Shown here in pieces: positions 1 to 6,928 of a stretch of 11,495 bases of DNA. The position numbers and the translations under genes are program-made. The stretch is taken from NCBI GenBank assembly GCA_034435675.1, contig DAOTWP010000092.1, forward strand, positions 1 to 11,495. The letters run 5' to 3'. The notes under the pieces were generated by a model. It was not told where the DNA came from and made no database searches. It saw only the letters and a list, made by a program, of their open reading frames with translations. Every line of letters begins with the position of its first letter. The stretch's first letter is position 1. Source of the DNA: DAOTWP01 sp034435675. Lineage in GTDB: Bacteria; Chloroflexota; Anaerolineae; Aggregatilineales; Phototrophicaceae.

Positions 1-240
1 AATGTTGGGGTGGCGCAGCGAGGCAAGCACACGGAATTCCTGTGCCAGCGCGCGACGGAAATCGCCCCCTGCATGCCCGGAGGACAGCAGGCGTTCGTTA
101 GAGAGTGTCACCCGCTTGAGCGCAACAGGTTGTTGGGTCAGCCGGTCAACAGCGCGATACACCGCGCCCATGCCACCCTGTCCGAGTGGTTCGACGAGCT
201 GGTAACGCCTGCCAAGCGTGGAGGTGAGTTGTGTTTGCAT
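1..240 (-). CDS. Ser/Thr protein kinase, N-terminal 80 residues (runs off the left edge)
   Basis: Reading the minus strand from the ATG at 240 gives 80 open codons to the window edge. Residues 12-41 look like the start of a Hanks-type kinase: a glycine-rich loop GQGGMGAVYRA (20-30) and VALK with the ATP-binding lysine at 42. A later segment, QEFRVLASLRHPNI (67-80), matches the helix C region with its conserved glutamate at 68. The catalytic loop and everything C-terminal lie outside the window, so extra domains and membrane anchoring cannot be judged. A GGGGAAG stretch about nine bases upstream could serve as ribosome-binding site. The gene lies downstream of a second kinase gene on the same strand, but a terminator-like hairpin between them suggests separate transcription. 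Kinase identity is secure; substrate unknown. Confidence 0.88.
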   Translation of the reverse strand, partial: MQTQLTSTLGRRYQLVEPLGQGGMGAVYRAVDRLTQQPVALKRVTLSNERLLSSGHAGGDFRRALAQEFRVLASLRHPNI

Positions 241-268
241 TGTGGTAAGCTTCCCCACCGGGAGTTTC

Positions 269-283
269 ATTGTAATGATTGTA
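269..283 (-). promoter_or_regulatory. Possible -10 elements for the left-edge kinase gene
   Basis: The minus strand carries two direct copies of TTACAATSA-like sequence, giving two TACAAT hexamers (269-274 and 278-283) that differ from TATAAT at one base. They lie about 30-40 bases upstream of the kinase ATG and downstream of the terminator-like hairpin at 329-360. No good -35 hexamer is seen at 16-18 bases, so this is a weak call. Confidence 0.28.
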
Positions 284-328
284 ACGATTTTGCCCTCAGG
301 CGCTATAGTGTGGGTGTGAAAAATATCT

Positions 329-360
329 AAAAAAACCGCCGTCAATGCTGACTTTTGGCG
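329..360 (-). terminator. Probable intrinsic terminator after the 1094-residue kinase
   Basis: On the minus strand the stem CGCC pairs with GGCG across a four-A bulge, an inner GTCA/TGAC stem and a GCAT loop, followed by G and seven T's (A-run at 329-335). It lies about 175 bases past the kinase stop codon at 535. The bulge makes the stem imperfect, but the T-tract is good. The surrounding gap (241-534) otherwise holds a 12-base tandem repeat at 382-417 and no gene I can support. Confidence 0.55.
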
Positions 361-381
361 ATTAGATTGCGGCTTTTAGCT

Positions 382-417
382 GCCGGATTGCACGCCGGAT
401 CGCACGCTGGATCGCAC
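382..417. repeat. Three tandem 12-base repeats in an intergenic gap
   Basis: Three consecutive units, GCCGGATTGCAC, GCCGGATCGCAC and GCTGGATCGCAC, differ by one or two bases each. They lie between the terminator-like hairpin and the kinase stop codon, in the 3' untranslated region of the kinase. No function is evident. Confidence 0.75.
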
Positions 418-534
418 GAATAGCAGACGCCCAACCGTAAGGACGCACCACTGAGTGCGCCCGGCGCGGGCGGCATGGTGACCGCCCCCTGCATCCGCCG
501 TCTTCTAATGGGTTCACCCATAACTGCAAACCCG

Positions 535-3500
535 CTATCCGCCCCACTGCGGCGTAAACCGGCCCGTCCACCAATAGGGAAACTGTGCCAGCGCCAGCGG
601 CTCCGCTGAAGAACCATCAGCAGGCACAAGCTGCGCCTGACAGCGCGCATCCACATAGGCGACCCACTGCCCATCCGGGCTGAATGCCTGCTGCATCGTG
701 CAATCCGGTTCTGACGTAAGGCGCACCTCGTAAACAGGGGTCGCGCTGCCATCGGACACCTGCACGACAAGCACCTGGTAGGTCAGCGGATACGCGAATT
801 GTGTGTCCACCCAGCTCACCACCACCCGGCTGCTGTCCGGCGACCACTCCGGACGCGAATAGCAGTCGCTATTGCGCTGCTGGCGCAGAGAGCGGATGCC
901 CGCCAGAGTGCTGCCCGCGGTGCTGTCTGCGGGAATATCAATTAGTGCCAGGCTGCAGTTGGCATGGGCAGCGACCTGGCGTCCGTCAGGACTCATAACG
1001 GTATCCACAATGTTGTAGTCGGTGGCGCGCAGCGTGCGCAGCCCACTGCCGTCACGGTTGATAATGTGCAGCGCTTCGTTGGGACCACTTTCCGAAAGCG
1101 AAAACACGACCTGCTGCCCATCCGGCGACCAACCGCCCAGACTGACTCGCCCTGCAGCCAGCGGAGACGGCAGCGTAAGTGCGGTGACACGATCCTCCGA
1201 GTCGCTGAAGCAAGCGCCGCTGCCAGGACACGGCACAAGCAGGTCCCCGGCGGCAGGTTCTGTTAGCGCCGGTTGAACCTCAGGCGGCAGCGCTGCGATG
1301 GGCGTTTCTGCGGTGGACTGCGCGGGCGGATCCCACTGCGGCGTGAAACTGCCCGTCCACCAGTAGGGGAACTGCGCCACGCGCGCGACTTCGCTGCTGC
1401 CGTCAGCGCGAATCAACCGCACCTGACAGTTCGCATTGATGTAGGCGACCCACTGCCCGTCGGGGCTGAATGCCTGCTGGAAAAAGATGCAGGTGGGCTG
1501 CGCTGGCAGTTCGGCGCGGTACAGCGTGGTGCTGCTGCCAGCGCTGACGTCAAAGGCGCGCACTTCGTAATCCAGTGGATACTGCTGATTCATGCTGATC
1601 CACGAGACCACCAGCCGGCTGCTATCCGGCGACCACTGCGGGTTGATATAACAGTCGGATGATGTGCTTGTGTACTGCACTGCCGCCAGCGTGGTGATCG
1701 AAGGTAAGCTGCCGTCATCCATCAGGCGAATCAGGATCAGACCGCAGTTAGCGTGCGCGGCGATCATCCTGTCATCCGGACTCCATGCCGCGCTGACGAT
1801 GTTCTGCCCTGGCAGCGCAATGTCGCGCAGGTCGCTGCCGTCGCGGTTGACAATATACAGGTGTTCATTCGGCGCTGTGCTGGTGAACAGCGAGAACACA
1901 AGACGCTGCCCATCGTGCGACCAGCCGCCGAGGGAAATGCCCGCGCCAGTGCTTAAACCGGTGGGCAGAATGGTTACGCCGCCCTGCTGCGCCTCGATAC
2001 ACAGGGTATCCGCAGCACAGGCAGCGACGCTTTCGCCCTGGGTGGGGACAAGCAACGCCTGTCGCACCTCTGCAGGCAGGGCAGCAGCCATGCTCACCTC
2101 AGTGGAGGCAGAGGTCAGCGCCGCGGGTGTAGTCGTCTCCGGAACGGCTGGCGTGTTGGGCAGCGTCGCCATCACCGTCGCCGTCAGCGTCGCCGTTGGC
2201 GTCAGGGTATCGGTGGCTGTCGGTGTTGCGCTAGACGTCGCCGTTGGCGTCAGGGTAACGGTAGCTGTCGGTGTTGCGCTAGACGTCGCCGTTGGCATCA
2301 GGGTAACGGTAGCTGTCGGTGTTGCGCTAGACGTCTCCGTTGGCATCAGGGTAACGGTAGCTGTCGGTGTTGGCGTGGGTGTCGCCGTCGGCACGTCAGT
2401 CGGGGCAAGTGCGATGGGCACGCCCAACAAATCGCCCTCAGCCAACACAGACGCGGACGACGCTGCCACCCAGCCCAACTGCCCGTCGCTGGTGCGCACC
2501 TGATACCAGCTTCCATCCTCGCTGATGCCGGTGATTTCCAGTTGGTCGCCGCTGTTGAGCTGCTGCAACACGCTGTACGTGCTTCCCGGTCCTGACCTGA
2601 CGGGCACACCGTTGCGCAGCGCCTGAATGCCCGGCGCAGTGGGCGATGGCACGAGCGTTGCGCTAGGAAGCGCGGTTGCGCTTCGGGTGGCTGTTGGCAC
2701 AGGTGGCTGCGTCACGCTGCGGGCATCCGTTGCCAGCGCCGCGACGGGTGCTGTCGCTGCTGGTTGATCCTGCCGCGTGACCAGCACACCAACGACAACA
2801 GCGGCAGTGACGAAGAGCAGCAGTGCCGCCGCCACGAGTACCGAACGCCAACCACGTTGTGCGCTGGCGCTGGCAGGCTGCGTTGTGGGTTGTGTCGCCG
2901 GCAGGCTGGCGGCAGGCAGGGGTCGGGCGGGTGCGTCGGGTGCAAGCACCACCGTTTTTGATTCCGCTTCAGCGGGTCCGGAGACATGGACCGGCGTGCG
3001 AGTCAGGCCAGCATGGAACGCCTCTGCCAGCGCCGTGCAGGTTGGATAACGCAGCGCCGGATCCCGCGAGAGCGCCTTGAGCAGGGCATTCTCGGCGGCG
3101 TCAGGCAGGTCGGGGCGCAGCAGGCGCGGCAGCGGCAGCGCCTCCTGCCGCTGGTGCATGCCGATGATCGCCCAGGGGGTTTCCGCCTGATATGGCGTGC
3201 GCCCGGTGACCATTTCGTAAATCATCACAGCGAGAGAATACTGGTCAGAGGCAGGACTGGAAACCTGTTCGCCGCTTTCGAACTGCTCCGGACTCATGTA
3301 CTGCGGTGTGCCGACCAGCGCGCCGGTGGCGGTCAGGTTGGCGGCGCTGCCAACAATTTTGGCAATGCCGAAGTCGGTCAGGTAAGCGTTGTCCTGTTTA
3401 TCCACCAGCACATTGGTCGGTTTGACATCGCGGTGGATGATGTCGGTACTGTGGGCGTAATCGAGCGCGCTGGCGACCTGGCTGAGATAGCGTGCCGTGT

Positions 3501-3819
3501 CGTTCAGAGCAAGCGGACCCTGCTTGATCAGATCAGAAAGGGTACCGGTTTGCATGTAGCGCATCGCCAGATAAATCACGCCGTCCTGTTCCCCATAGGC
3601 GAACACGGGCAGGATATGCGCGTGCTCCAGCCGGGCGATGGCGTGCGCTTCACGCTCGAAGCGGGCACGAAATTCAGGGTCATCGAGATACTGCTGCGGG
3701 AGCGTTTTTAACGCAACATAACGATCCATGCTGGCGTCATAGGCTTTGTAGACCGTTGCCATGCCGCCCATGCCGATTTGTTCGATAATCCGGTAGCCGC
3801 CGACTGCCTTGCCGATCAT
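535..3819 (-). CDS. PknB-like transmembrane Ser/Thr kinase with SH3b domain and duplicated PD40 propeller region
   Basis: A 1094-residue receptor-like Hanks kinase. The catalytic domain spans about residues 9-270: glycine loop IGMGGMATVYKA (15-26), ATP lysine K38, helix-C glutamate E57, catalytic HRDVKPTN (129-136, D131), DFG (149-151) and SPE (176-178). All catalytic residues are present, so it should be active. A Pro/Ala-rich juxtamembrane stretch leads to one membrane helix (about 327-347). Outside the membrane come a bacterial SH3-like domain (about 400-458, GVPVRSGPGSTYSVL), a Thr/Pro linker with four 16-residue repeats (about 475-560), and two homologous halves (about 584-830 and 845-1094) with WSPDS, FSPDGQWVAY and PYWWTG motifs typical of PD40/WD40-like beta-propellers. 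The ATG is supported by GGAGG seven bases upstream. The extracellular part probably senses a cell-wall or other ligand; the ligand and targets are unknown. Confidence 0.93.
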   Translation of the reverse strand: MIGKAVGGYRIIEQIGMGGMATVYKAYDASMDRYVALKTLPQQYLDDPEFRARFEREAHAIARLEHAHILPVFAYGEQDGVIYLAMRYMQTGTLSDLIKQGPLALNDTARYLSQVASALDYAHSTDIIHRDVKPTNVLVDKQDNAYLTDFGIAKIVGSAANLTATGALVGTPQYMSPEQFESGEQVSSPASDQYSLAVMIYEMVTGRTPYQAETPWAIIGMHQRQEALPLPRLLRPDLPDAAENALLKALSRDPALRYPTCTALAEAFHAGLTRTPVHVSGPAEAESKTVVLAPDAPARPLPAASLPATQPTTQPASASAQRGWRSVLVAAALLLFVTAAVVVGVLVTRQDQPAATAPVAALATDARSVTQPPVPTATRSATALPSATLVPSPTAPGIQALRNGVPVRSGPGSTYSVLQQLNSGDQLEITGISEDGSWYQVRTSDGQLGWVAASSASVLAEGDLLGVPIALAPTDVPTATPTPTPTATVTLMPTETSSATPTATVTLMPTATSSATPTATVTLTPTATSSATPTATDTLTPTATLTATVMATLPNTPAVPETTTPAALTSASTEVSMAAALPAEVRQALLVPTQGESVAACAADTLCIEAQQGGVTILPTGLSTGAGISLGGWSHDGQRLVFSLFTSTAPNEHLYIVNRDGSDLRDIALPGQNIVSAAWSPDDRMIAAHANCGLILIRLMDDGSLPSITTLAAVQYTSTSSDCYINPQWSPDSSRLVVSWISMNQQYPLDYEVRAFDVSAGSSTTLYRAELPAQPTCIFFQQAFSPDGQWVAYINANCQVRLIRADGSSEVARVAQFPYWWTGSFTPQWDPPAQSTAETPIAALPPEVQPALTEPAAGDLLVPCPGSGACFSDSEDRVTALTLPSPLAAGRVSLGGWSPDGQQVVFSLSESGPNEALHIINRDGSGLRTLRATDYNIVDTVMSPDGRQVAAHANCSLALIDIPADSTAGSTLAGIRSLRQQRNSDCYSRPEWSPDSSRVVVSWVDTQFAYPLTYQVLVVQVSDGSATPVYEVRLTSEPDCTMQQAFSPDGQWVAYVDARCQAQLVPADGSSAEPLALAQFPYWWTGRFTPQWGG
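2189..2380. repeat. Four 48-base tandem repeats inside the kinase gene
   Basis: Units begin at 2189, 2237, 2285 and 2333. The middle two are nearly identical and the fourth diverges near its end. On the coding (minus) strand each encodes 16 residues of the form TPTATVTLxPTATSSA, part of the extracytoplasmic Thr/Pro linker between the SH3b domain and the propeller region. Such in-frame repeats can change copy number between strains. Confidence 0.9.
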
Positions 3820-3826
3820 GAAGTCG

Positions 3827-3831
3827 CCTCC
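3827..3831 (-). promoter_or_regulatory. Ribosome-binding site of the 1094-residue kinase
   Basis: GGAGG on the minus strand, seven bases before the ATG at 3819. This fixes the kinase start. Confidence 0.8.
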
Positions 3832-3938
3832 GGGCTGCGGTGCTGCTGTAAATGTTTTTGCGTAAACCCGAACAAGAGGCTTAATCCCCGGCAGCGGTTG
3901 ATGAATCGCTGCTGCCGCTGATAGCAGCCTGTAGCCCC

Positions 3939-3944
3939 ATTATA
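3939..3944 (-). promoter_or_regulatory. Candidate -10 box for the 1094-residue kinase
   Basis: A perfect TATAAT on the minus strand about 120 bases upstream of the kinase ATG, in the 337-base gap between the kinase and the deformylase gene. The hexamer 17 bases upstream (CCAGGC) is a poor -35. A GCTGCT/AGCAGC inverted repeat at 3908-3928 would lie early in the transcript leader. Nothing else is recognised in this gap besides the deformylase terminator near 4120. Confidence 0.4.
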
Positions 3945-4119
3945 CGCCCATACGGGTTATCGCCTGGTTTGAAGTTCGTCAGGCATGTTGGAATTTACGA
4001 AGCCGACGACGATCGTATAGCTAAAACCAGTAGCTTGCAATCGAACTGCAAAAACGTGCGGCAGGCAAAGTGTTCATTTACAGGGGAAAACACAACCGGC
4101 GTGGAAGTAGAAACATCTG

Positions 4120-4143
4120 GGGGCAGGCGGCGCGCCCTGCCCC
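4120..4143 (-). terminator. Strong GC hairpin after peptide deformylase
   Basis: GGGGCAGG pairs perfectly with CCTGCCCC across an eight-base loop, 13 bases past the deformylase stop codon on the minus strand. Only a short T-rich stretch (GATGTTTCT) follows, so it is a terminator candidate with a weak U-tract. Confidence 0.5.
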
Positions 4144-4156
4144 GGTGACCCACAGA

Positions 4157-4732
4157 TTACTCGTTTTCGAGTGACCGCATCTCGTCCGCTGTGACCTCGA
4201 CCGCTTCGGCATTTTCACTGTCTTCGGCGTCCTCGTCGCGGGCGCGCCAGACCTTGGTGGCGATGTCAATGAACAACCGCCCGTCGAGATGGTCAATTTC
4301 GTGCTGGAAGACGCGCGCCAGCCAGCCTTTCGCCTTGATGCGCGTGTCCTTGCCATGCCGATCCTGCCCGGTGATGACGACCATTTCATGCCGGTCCACG
4401 CTGCCGAAGTAGCCGGGAATTGACAGGCACGCTTCGACCCCTTCGACGATTTCTTTGCTGGTCTTGATAATCTTCGGGTTGGCGAGGACGAACAGTTTCC
4501 CGGCATCGTCGCCGTATTCCTCTTTGCTTTCCTCGTCATCCGGCAAACGCACGACGATGAGCGCCTGACTGACCGCGACCTGCGGCGCTGCCAGCCCAAC
4601 ACCCGGCGCGTCGAGCATGGTTTCGACCATGTCATCCACGAGAGTCTGAAGCTTTTTGTCAAAACTGATAACGCGCGTCGCTTTTTTGCGCAGAATCGGG
4701 TTATCCGGTTGGATGATTTTTAGAAGTGTCAT
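4157..4732 (-). CDS. def: Peptide deformylase
   Basis: This 191-residue protein removes the N-formyl group from nascent proteins at the ribosome exit, using a divalent metal. All three family motifs are present: motif 1 GVGLAAPQ (44-51), motif 2 EACLS (100-104) with metal-ligand C102, and motif 3 HEIDH (144-148) with ligands H144 and H148 and catalytic E145. Motif 2 has Ala where many deformylases have Gly (EGCLS). Length is normal for the family apart from an acidic tail of about 25 residues (164-191) rich in Asp and Glu. No strong Shine-Dalgarno precedes the ATG, but the N-terminus (LLKIIQPDNPILR) fits the family start. A promoter-like TTGCGC-16-TAAAAT lies about 160 bases upstream. It appears to be transcribed alone. 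Confidence 0.95.
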   Translation of the reverse strand: MTLLKIIQPDNPILRKKATRVISFDKKLQTLVDDMVETMLDAPGVGLAAPQVAVSQALIVVRLPDDEESKEEYGDDAGKLFVLANPKIIKTSKEIVEGVEACLSIPGYFGSVDRHEMVVITGQDRHGKDTRIKAKGWLARVFQHEIDHLDGRLFIDIATKVWRARDEDAEDSENAEAVEVTADEMRSLENE

Positions 4733-4834
4733 GCTTATTCTTGCCCCAAAAGTCAGGCGGAGCTGCGCCCCGTAACTTGCGATTGGCTGCGTGTGCTGTT
4801 CGGCTGAGCCGTGCTGAGTGGTGGCAGGTCAAGC

Positions 4835-4846
4835 GTGACCGGTCAC
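4835..4846. promoter_or_regulatory. Perfect 12-base palindrome upstream of peptide deformylase
   Basis: GTGACCGGTCAC is fully self-complementary and lies about 100 bases upstream of the deformylase ATG, inside the probable 5' leader. A second small hairpin, ATGCT/AGCAT (4854-4868), is adjacent. It could be an operator for a dimeric regulator. The sequence shows only the symmetry. Confidence 0.35.
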
Positions 4847-4891
4847 CCTGACGATGCTTGCAGAGCATGTCTGGTTCGATACATTGTGTTG

Positions 4892-4919
4892 ATTTTATTT
4901 TACCCCGCTAATGGCGCAA
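4892..4919 (-). promoter_or_regulatory. Candidate promoter of peptide deformylase
   Basis: On the minus strand, TTGCGC (4914-4919) and TAAAAT (4892-4897) are separated by 16 bases, a reasonable sigma-70-type pair. The predicted leader is about 155 bases and includes the palindrome at 4835-4846. Confidence 0.42.
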
Positions 4920-4987
4920 AAACGAGAGTTATTGAGTCACCCGCAGGCTGACAGCGCAGGCGATCCGGTGCTCCCTTGACTGCACAA

Positions 4988-6796
4988 TCAGCGCCGCCGG
5001 TTGTTGTCCGGCTGGGAGCGCGGCGCATACTGCGGGCGCACACGCTCTTGCAGCGGCTGCGGCGGACGCAGCACGTCGGACGGTTGAGCCGGCGGTGCGG
5101 CGGCTGCGCTGTAGGCATCTGCGCCGGGCTGTGCCGCCTGCCCGCCCACGTAGCGCTCATGATAGGCAGACAGATACTCCCCGAACATCTCGCGCTGGCG
5201 TTGATCTGCCTCCTGCTGCTGGCGTCCGCGCAGCAGCGCCTGCCGTCGCCCAATCTCCGCCTGCACGGTTTCCGGGCTTTCCACGCCTTCAAAGACCTTC
5301 TCCGCGCCCAGATCGCCGCCCACCAGCGAAATCCGTACATTGCCATAATTGAGCAGGGTGCTGAATAGTCCGGTTTTTTCCGCAACGACATTCGCCACAT
5401 TGCGCAGCAAAATCTGGTCATTCTCGTTTTGCAACCACAGCGGGCGGCGGTGAATCAGCGTGATGGTATCGTCCCCAATGATGTACAGGTCATTGCGCCA
5501 GTCCCAGTGTTCAAAGATGAACCAGGGGATGCTGATCAGCATCATCAGGACGCCAAACGCTGCCGCCGCCAGCCCCAGACTCGTCGCGTTGACAGCGGGC
5601 AGAATCAGTGGGGGAATGACGGTGAACCCGAACCCGGCGACCAGCAGTGTCAGCGGGATCATGACGTGCACTGCCCACACCAGCCAGTGCTTGCGGTAAA
5701 CCAGTTCGCCCTTTTCGTTGATGAATCTGACCTGCGGGATCATCCAGTCCAGCAGACCACCGCGCTTTGCAGGCACGGCAGGCGGCGCAGCGGGCGGCGT
5801 GCCGCTGCCGGTCTGCCCGCCGCTGCCCCCCAACGCCCGATCCAGATCGGCGCGAATCGTGCTGCGCTGGCGCTGGACGTTGTCCTGAAGCATGCGCTCG
5901 CGGTGATTAAAGATGATATCCTGCACATGGTCCGGGTCGGGAAGCAGGTCAAGGACATAATTGCCTGCGCTGCCAGCCGTGCGGATTTCCACCGTGCCGT
6001 AATTGAACAGCCGCGCGAAGGGATCGCTGCGTGGGTATTCCGCGTTGACTTCCTGCACATTTTGCAGTGGCACTTCGCTCACATGCGAGTTCAGGCGCAG
6101 GATGTTGCGTTCCTCGCGGATGATGCGCTGATTCGTGATGATGACACGATCATTGCGCCATTCAAGCAGCTCATACAGCGCAATGCCGCCGGGAACGACC
6201 AGCGCCAGCAGCAGCAGCACCACGCTGATCCCCGATGATCCCGCCATCAGGGCGAACGCCCCCAGCGCAAAAGCGATCAGCAGCGGCAGCCACAGCCGCC
6301 GCACAAATGCCCATGGGCTGCGCCGGGTGGTCAGCAGCACCTGTTCGTTTTCGAGCTGGGCAGAAAACACCCGCCCGGCGCTGCGTGCCTGCTGGTCGCT
6401 CTGCCGCAAACGCAGGTTGGCGCGGATTTCCGGGTGGGCAGCAAGCAGACTCTGGAAGCGTTCACGCGGGGCGAACAACAGCACGACCCGTTCGTCCACC
6501 CGCAGCGCGGCGCGTTCGGTGTCCGGCGCGAAGAGCGCGTTTTCGTGGATGCTCTTGCCCGCTGCCAGCCCACCCAGCGGACGCCATTCGCCCTCCGGCG
6601 TGCTTTGCAGCAGGGTCGCGCGCCCGTTGACAAAGACGTACATCCCCTGCACGGGGGTTCCCTGCTGGAAGATCAATTCGCCCGGCTCGTAACGCTGAAT
6701 CTCAAAGACGCCGGCAACCTGTTCTAGCTGCACGTCCGGCAGCGCCGCGAACAATGGCAGCGGGCGCAAATGGGAGATGACAAATGGATCAGCCAT
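4988..6796 (-). CDS. Membrane protein with cNMP-binding domain and two (2 TM + bacterial PH) modules
   Basis: A 602-residue protein. Residues about 14-125 form a cyclic-nucleotide-binding (CAP_ED-like) domain. Its phosphate-binding cassette is recognisable as HENALF...TERAAL, with E85 and R95. Two hydrophobic pairs follow (about 168-210 and 372-430), each directly followed by a bacterial PH-like (bPH2) domain. The PH copies begin EWRND (212-216) and DWRND (432-436) and share the motifs LFNYGTVEI (263-271) and LLNYGNVRI (481-489), so they look like an internal duplication. The C-terminal 80 residues are Gln/Pro/Ala/Arg-rich and probably disordered. It is likely an inner-membrane protein with cytoplasmic cNMP and PH domains; a ligand-gated scaffold or sensor is an inference. 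The ATG follows an AAGGTG about 15 bases away, which is long spacing, so the exact start is less certain. It is divergent from the ATPase/TOPRIM pair. Confidence 0.82.
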   Translation of the reverse strand: MADPFVISHLRPLPLFAALPDVQLEQVAGVFEIQRYEPGELIFQQGTPVQGMYVFVNGRATLLQSTPEGEWRPLGGLAAGKSIHENALFAPDTERAALRVDERVVLLFAPRERFQSLLAAHPEIRANLRLRQSDQQARSAGRVFSAQLENEQVLLTTRRSPWAFVRRLWLPLLIAFALGAFALMAGSSGISVVLLLLALVVPGGIALYELLEWRNDRVIITNQRIIREERNILRLNSHVSEVPLQNVQEVNAEYPRSDPFARLFNYGTVEIRTAGSAGNYVLDLLPDPDHVQDIIFNHRERMLQDNVQRQRSTIRADLDRALGGSGGQTGSGTPPAAPPAVPAKRGGLLDWMIPQVRFINEKGELVYRKHWLVWAVHVMIPLTLLVAGFGFTVIPPLILPAVNATSLGLAAAAFGVLMMLISIPWFIFEHWDWRNDLYIIGDDTITLIHRRPLWLQNENDQILLRNVANVVAEKTGLFSTLLNYGNVRISLVGGDLGAEKVFEGVESPETVQAEIGRRQALLRGRQQQEADQRQREMFGEYLSAYHERYVGGQAAQPGADAYSAAAAPPAQPSDVLRPPQPLQERVRPQYAPRSQPDNNRRR

Positions 6797-6831
6797 AGAA
6801 CGTGCTCACTCACCTTGCTTACTCTGGATGT

Positions 6832-6859
6832 ATTTTAACCGACTTTGCGCTGTTACCAA
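6832..6859 (-). promoter_or_regulatory. Candidate promoter of the cNMP/PH protein gene
   Basis: On the minus strand, TTGGTA (6854-6859) and TAAAAT (6832-6837) are 16 bases apart, about 36 bases upstream of the ATG at 6796. It lies back to back with the plus-strand promoter at 6877-6885. Confidence 0.45.
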
Positions 6860-6876
6860 TGCCGCAAGCGGCAGCA

Positions 6877-6885
6877 TGCTATAAT
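6877..6885 (+). promoter_or_regulatory. Extended -10 promoter of the ATPase/TOPRIM operon
   Basis: TGCTATAAT is a perfect -10 hexamer with the TG extension. The -35 position is poor (CAATGC at 17 bases), as is common for extended -10 promoters. The predicted transcript starts near 6892, so translation must begin downstream; this supports the ATG at 6929. Confidence 0.55.
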
Positions 6886-6928
6886 TCATCAAATCAGTCT
6901 CGCAAGTTTGAGTAGCGGGTTTGGGATA

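Noticed and set aside
382..417. 12-base tandem repeats considered as a CRISPR array or iteron set
   Set aside because: No spacers, too short and only three units, with no replication or cas gene nearby.
508..521. ATGGGT/ACCCAT palindrome just after the kinase stop codon, considered as a terminator
   Set aside because: The loop would be two to four bases and no T-tract follows. The structure at 329-360 is a better terminator.
1664..2503. Long open plus-strand frame (279 codons) over the kinase gene
   Set aside because: It is antisense to the kinase linker and propeller. Its Val/Ala/Gly-rich repeats are just the complement of the Thr/Pro repeats, and no family motif or ribosome-binding site is seen.
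2986..3711. Open plus-strand frame (241 codons) over the kinase catalytic domain
   Set aside because: Antisense to intact kinase motifs, with Arg/Gln/Gly-rich composition typical of a shadow frame.
5429..6238. Long open plus-strand frame (269 codons) over the cNMP/PH gene
   Set aside because: High-GC antisense frame with no recognisable domain. The opposite strand has clear TM and PH motifs.
6845..6928. Upstream TTG start that would lengthen the ATPase by 28 residues
   Set aside because: It lies upstream of the extended -10 promoter at 6877-6885, and the added residues do not resemble the usual ATPase N-terminus.
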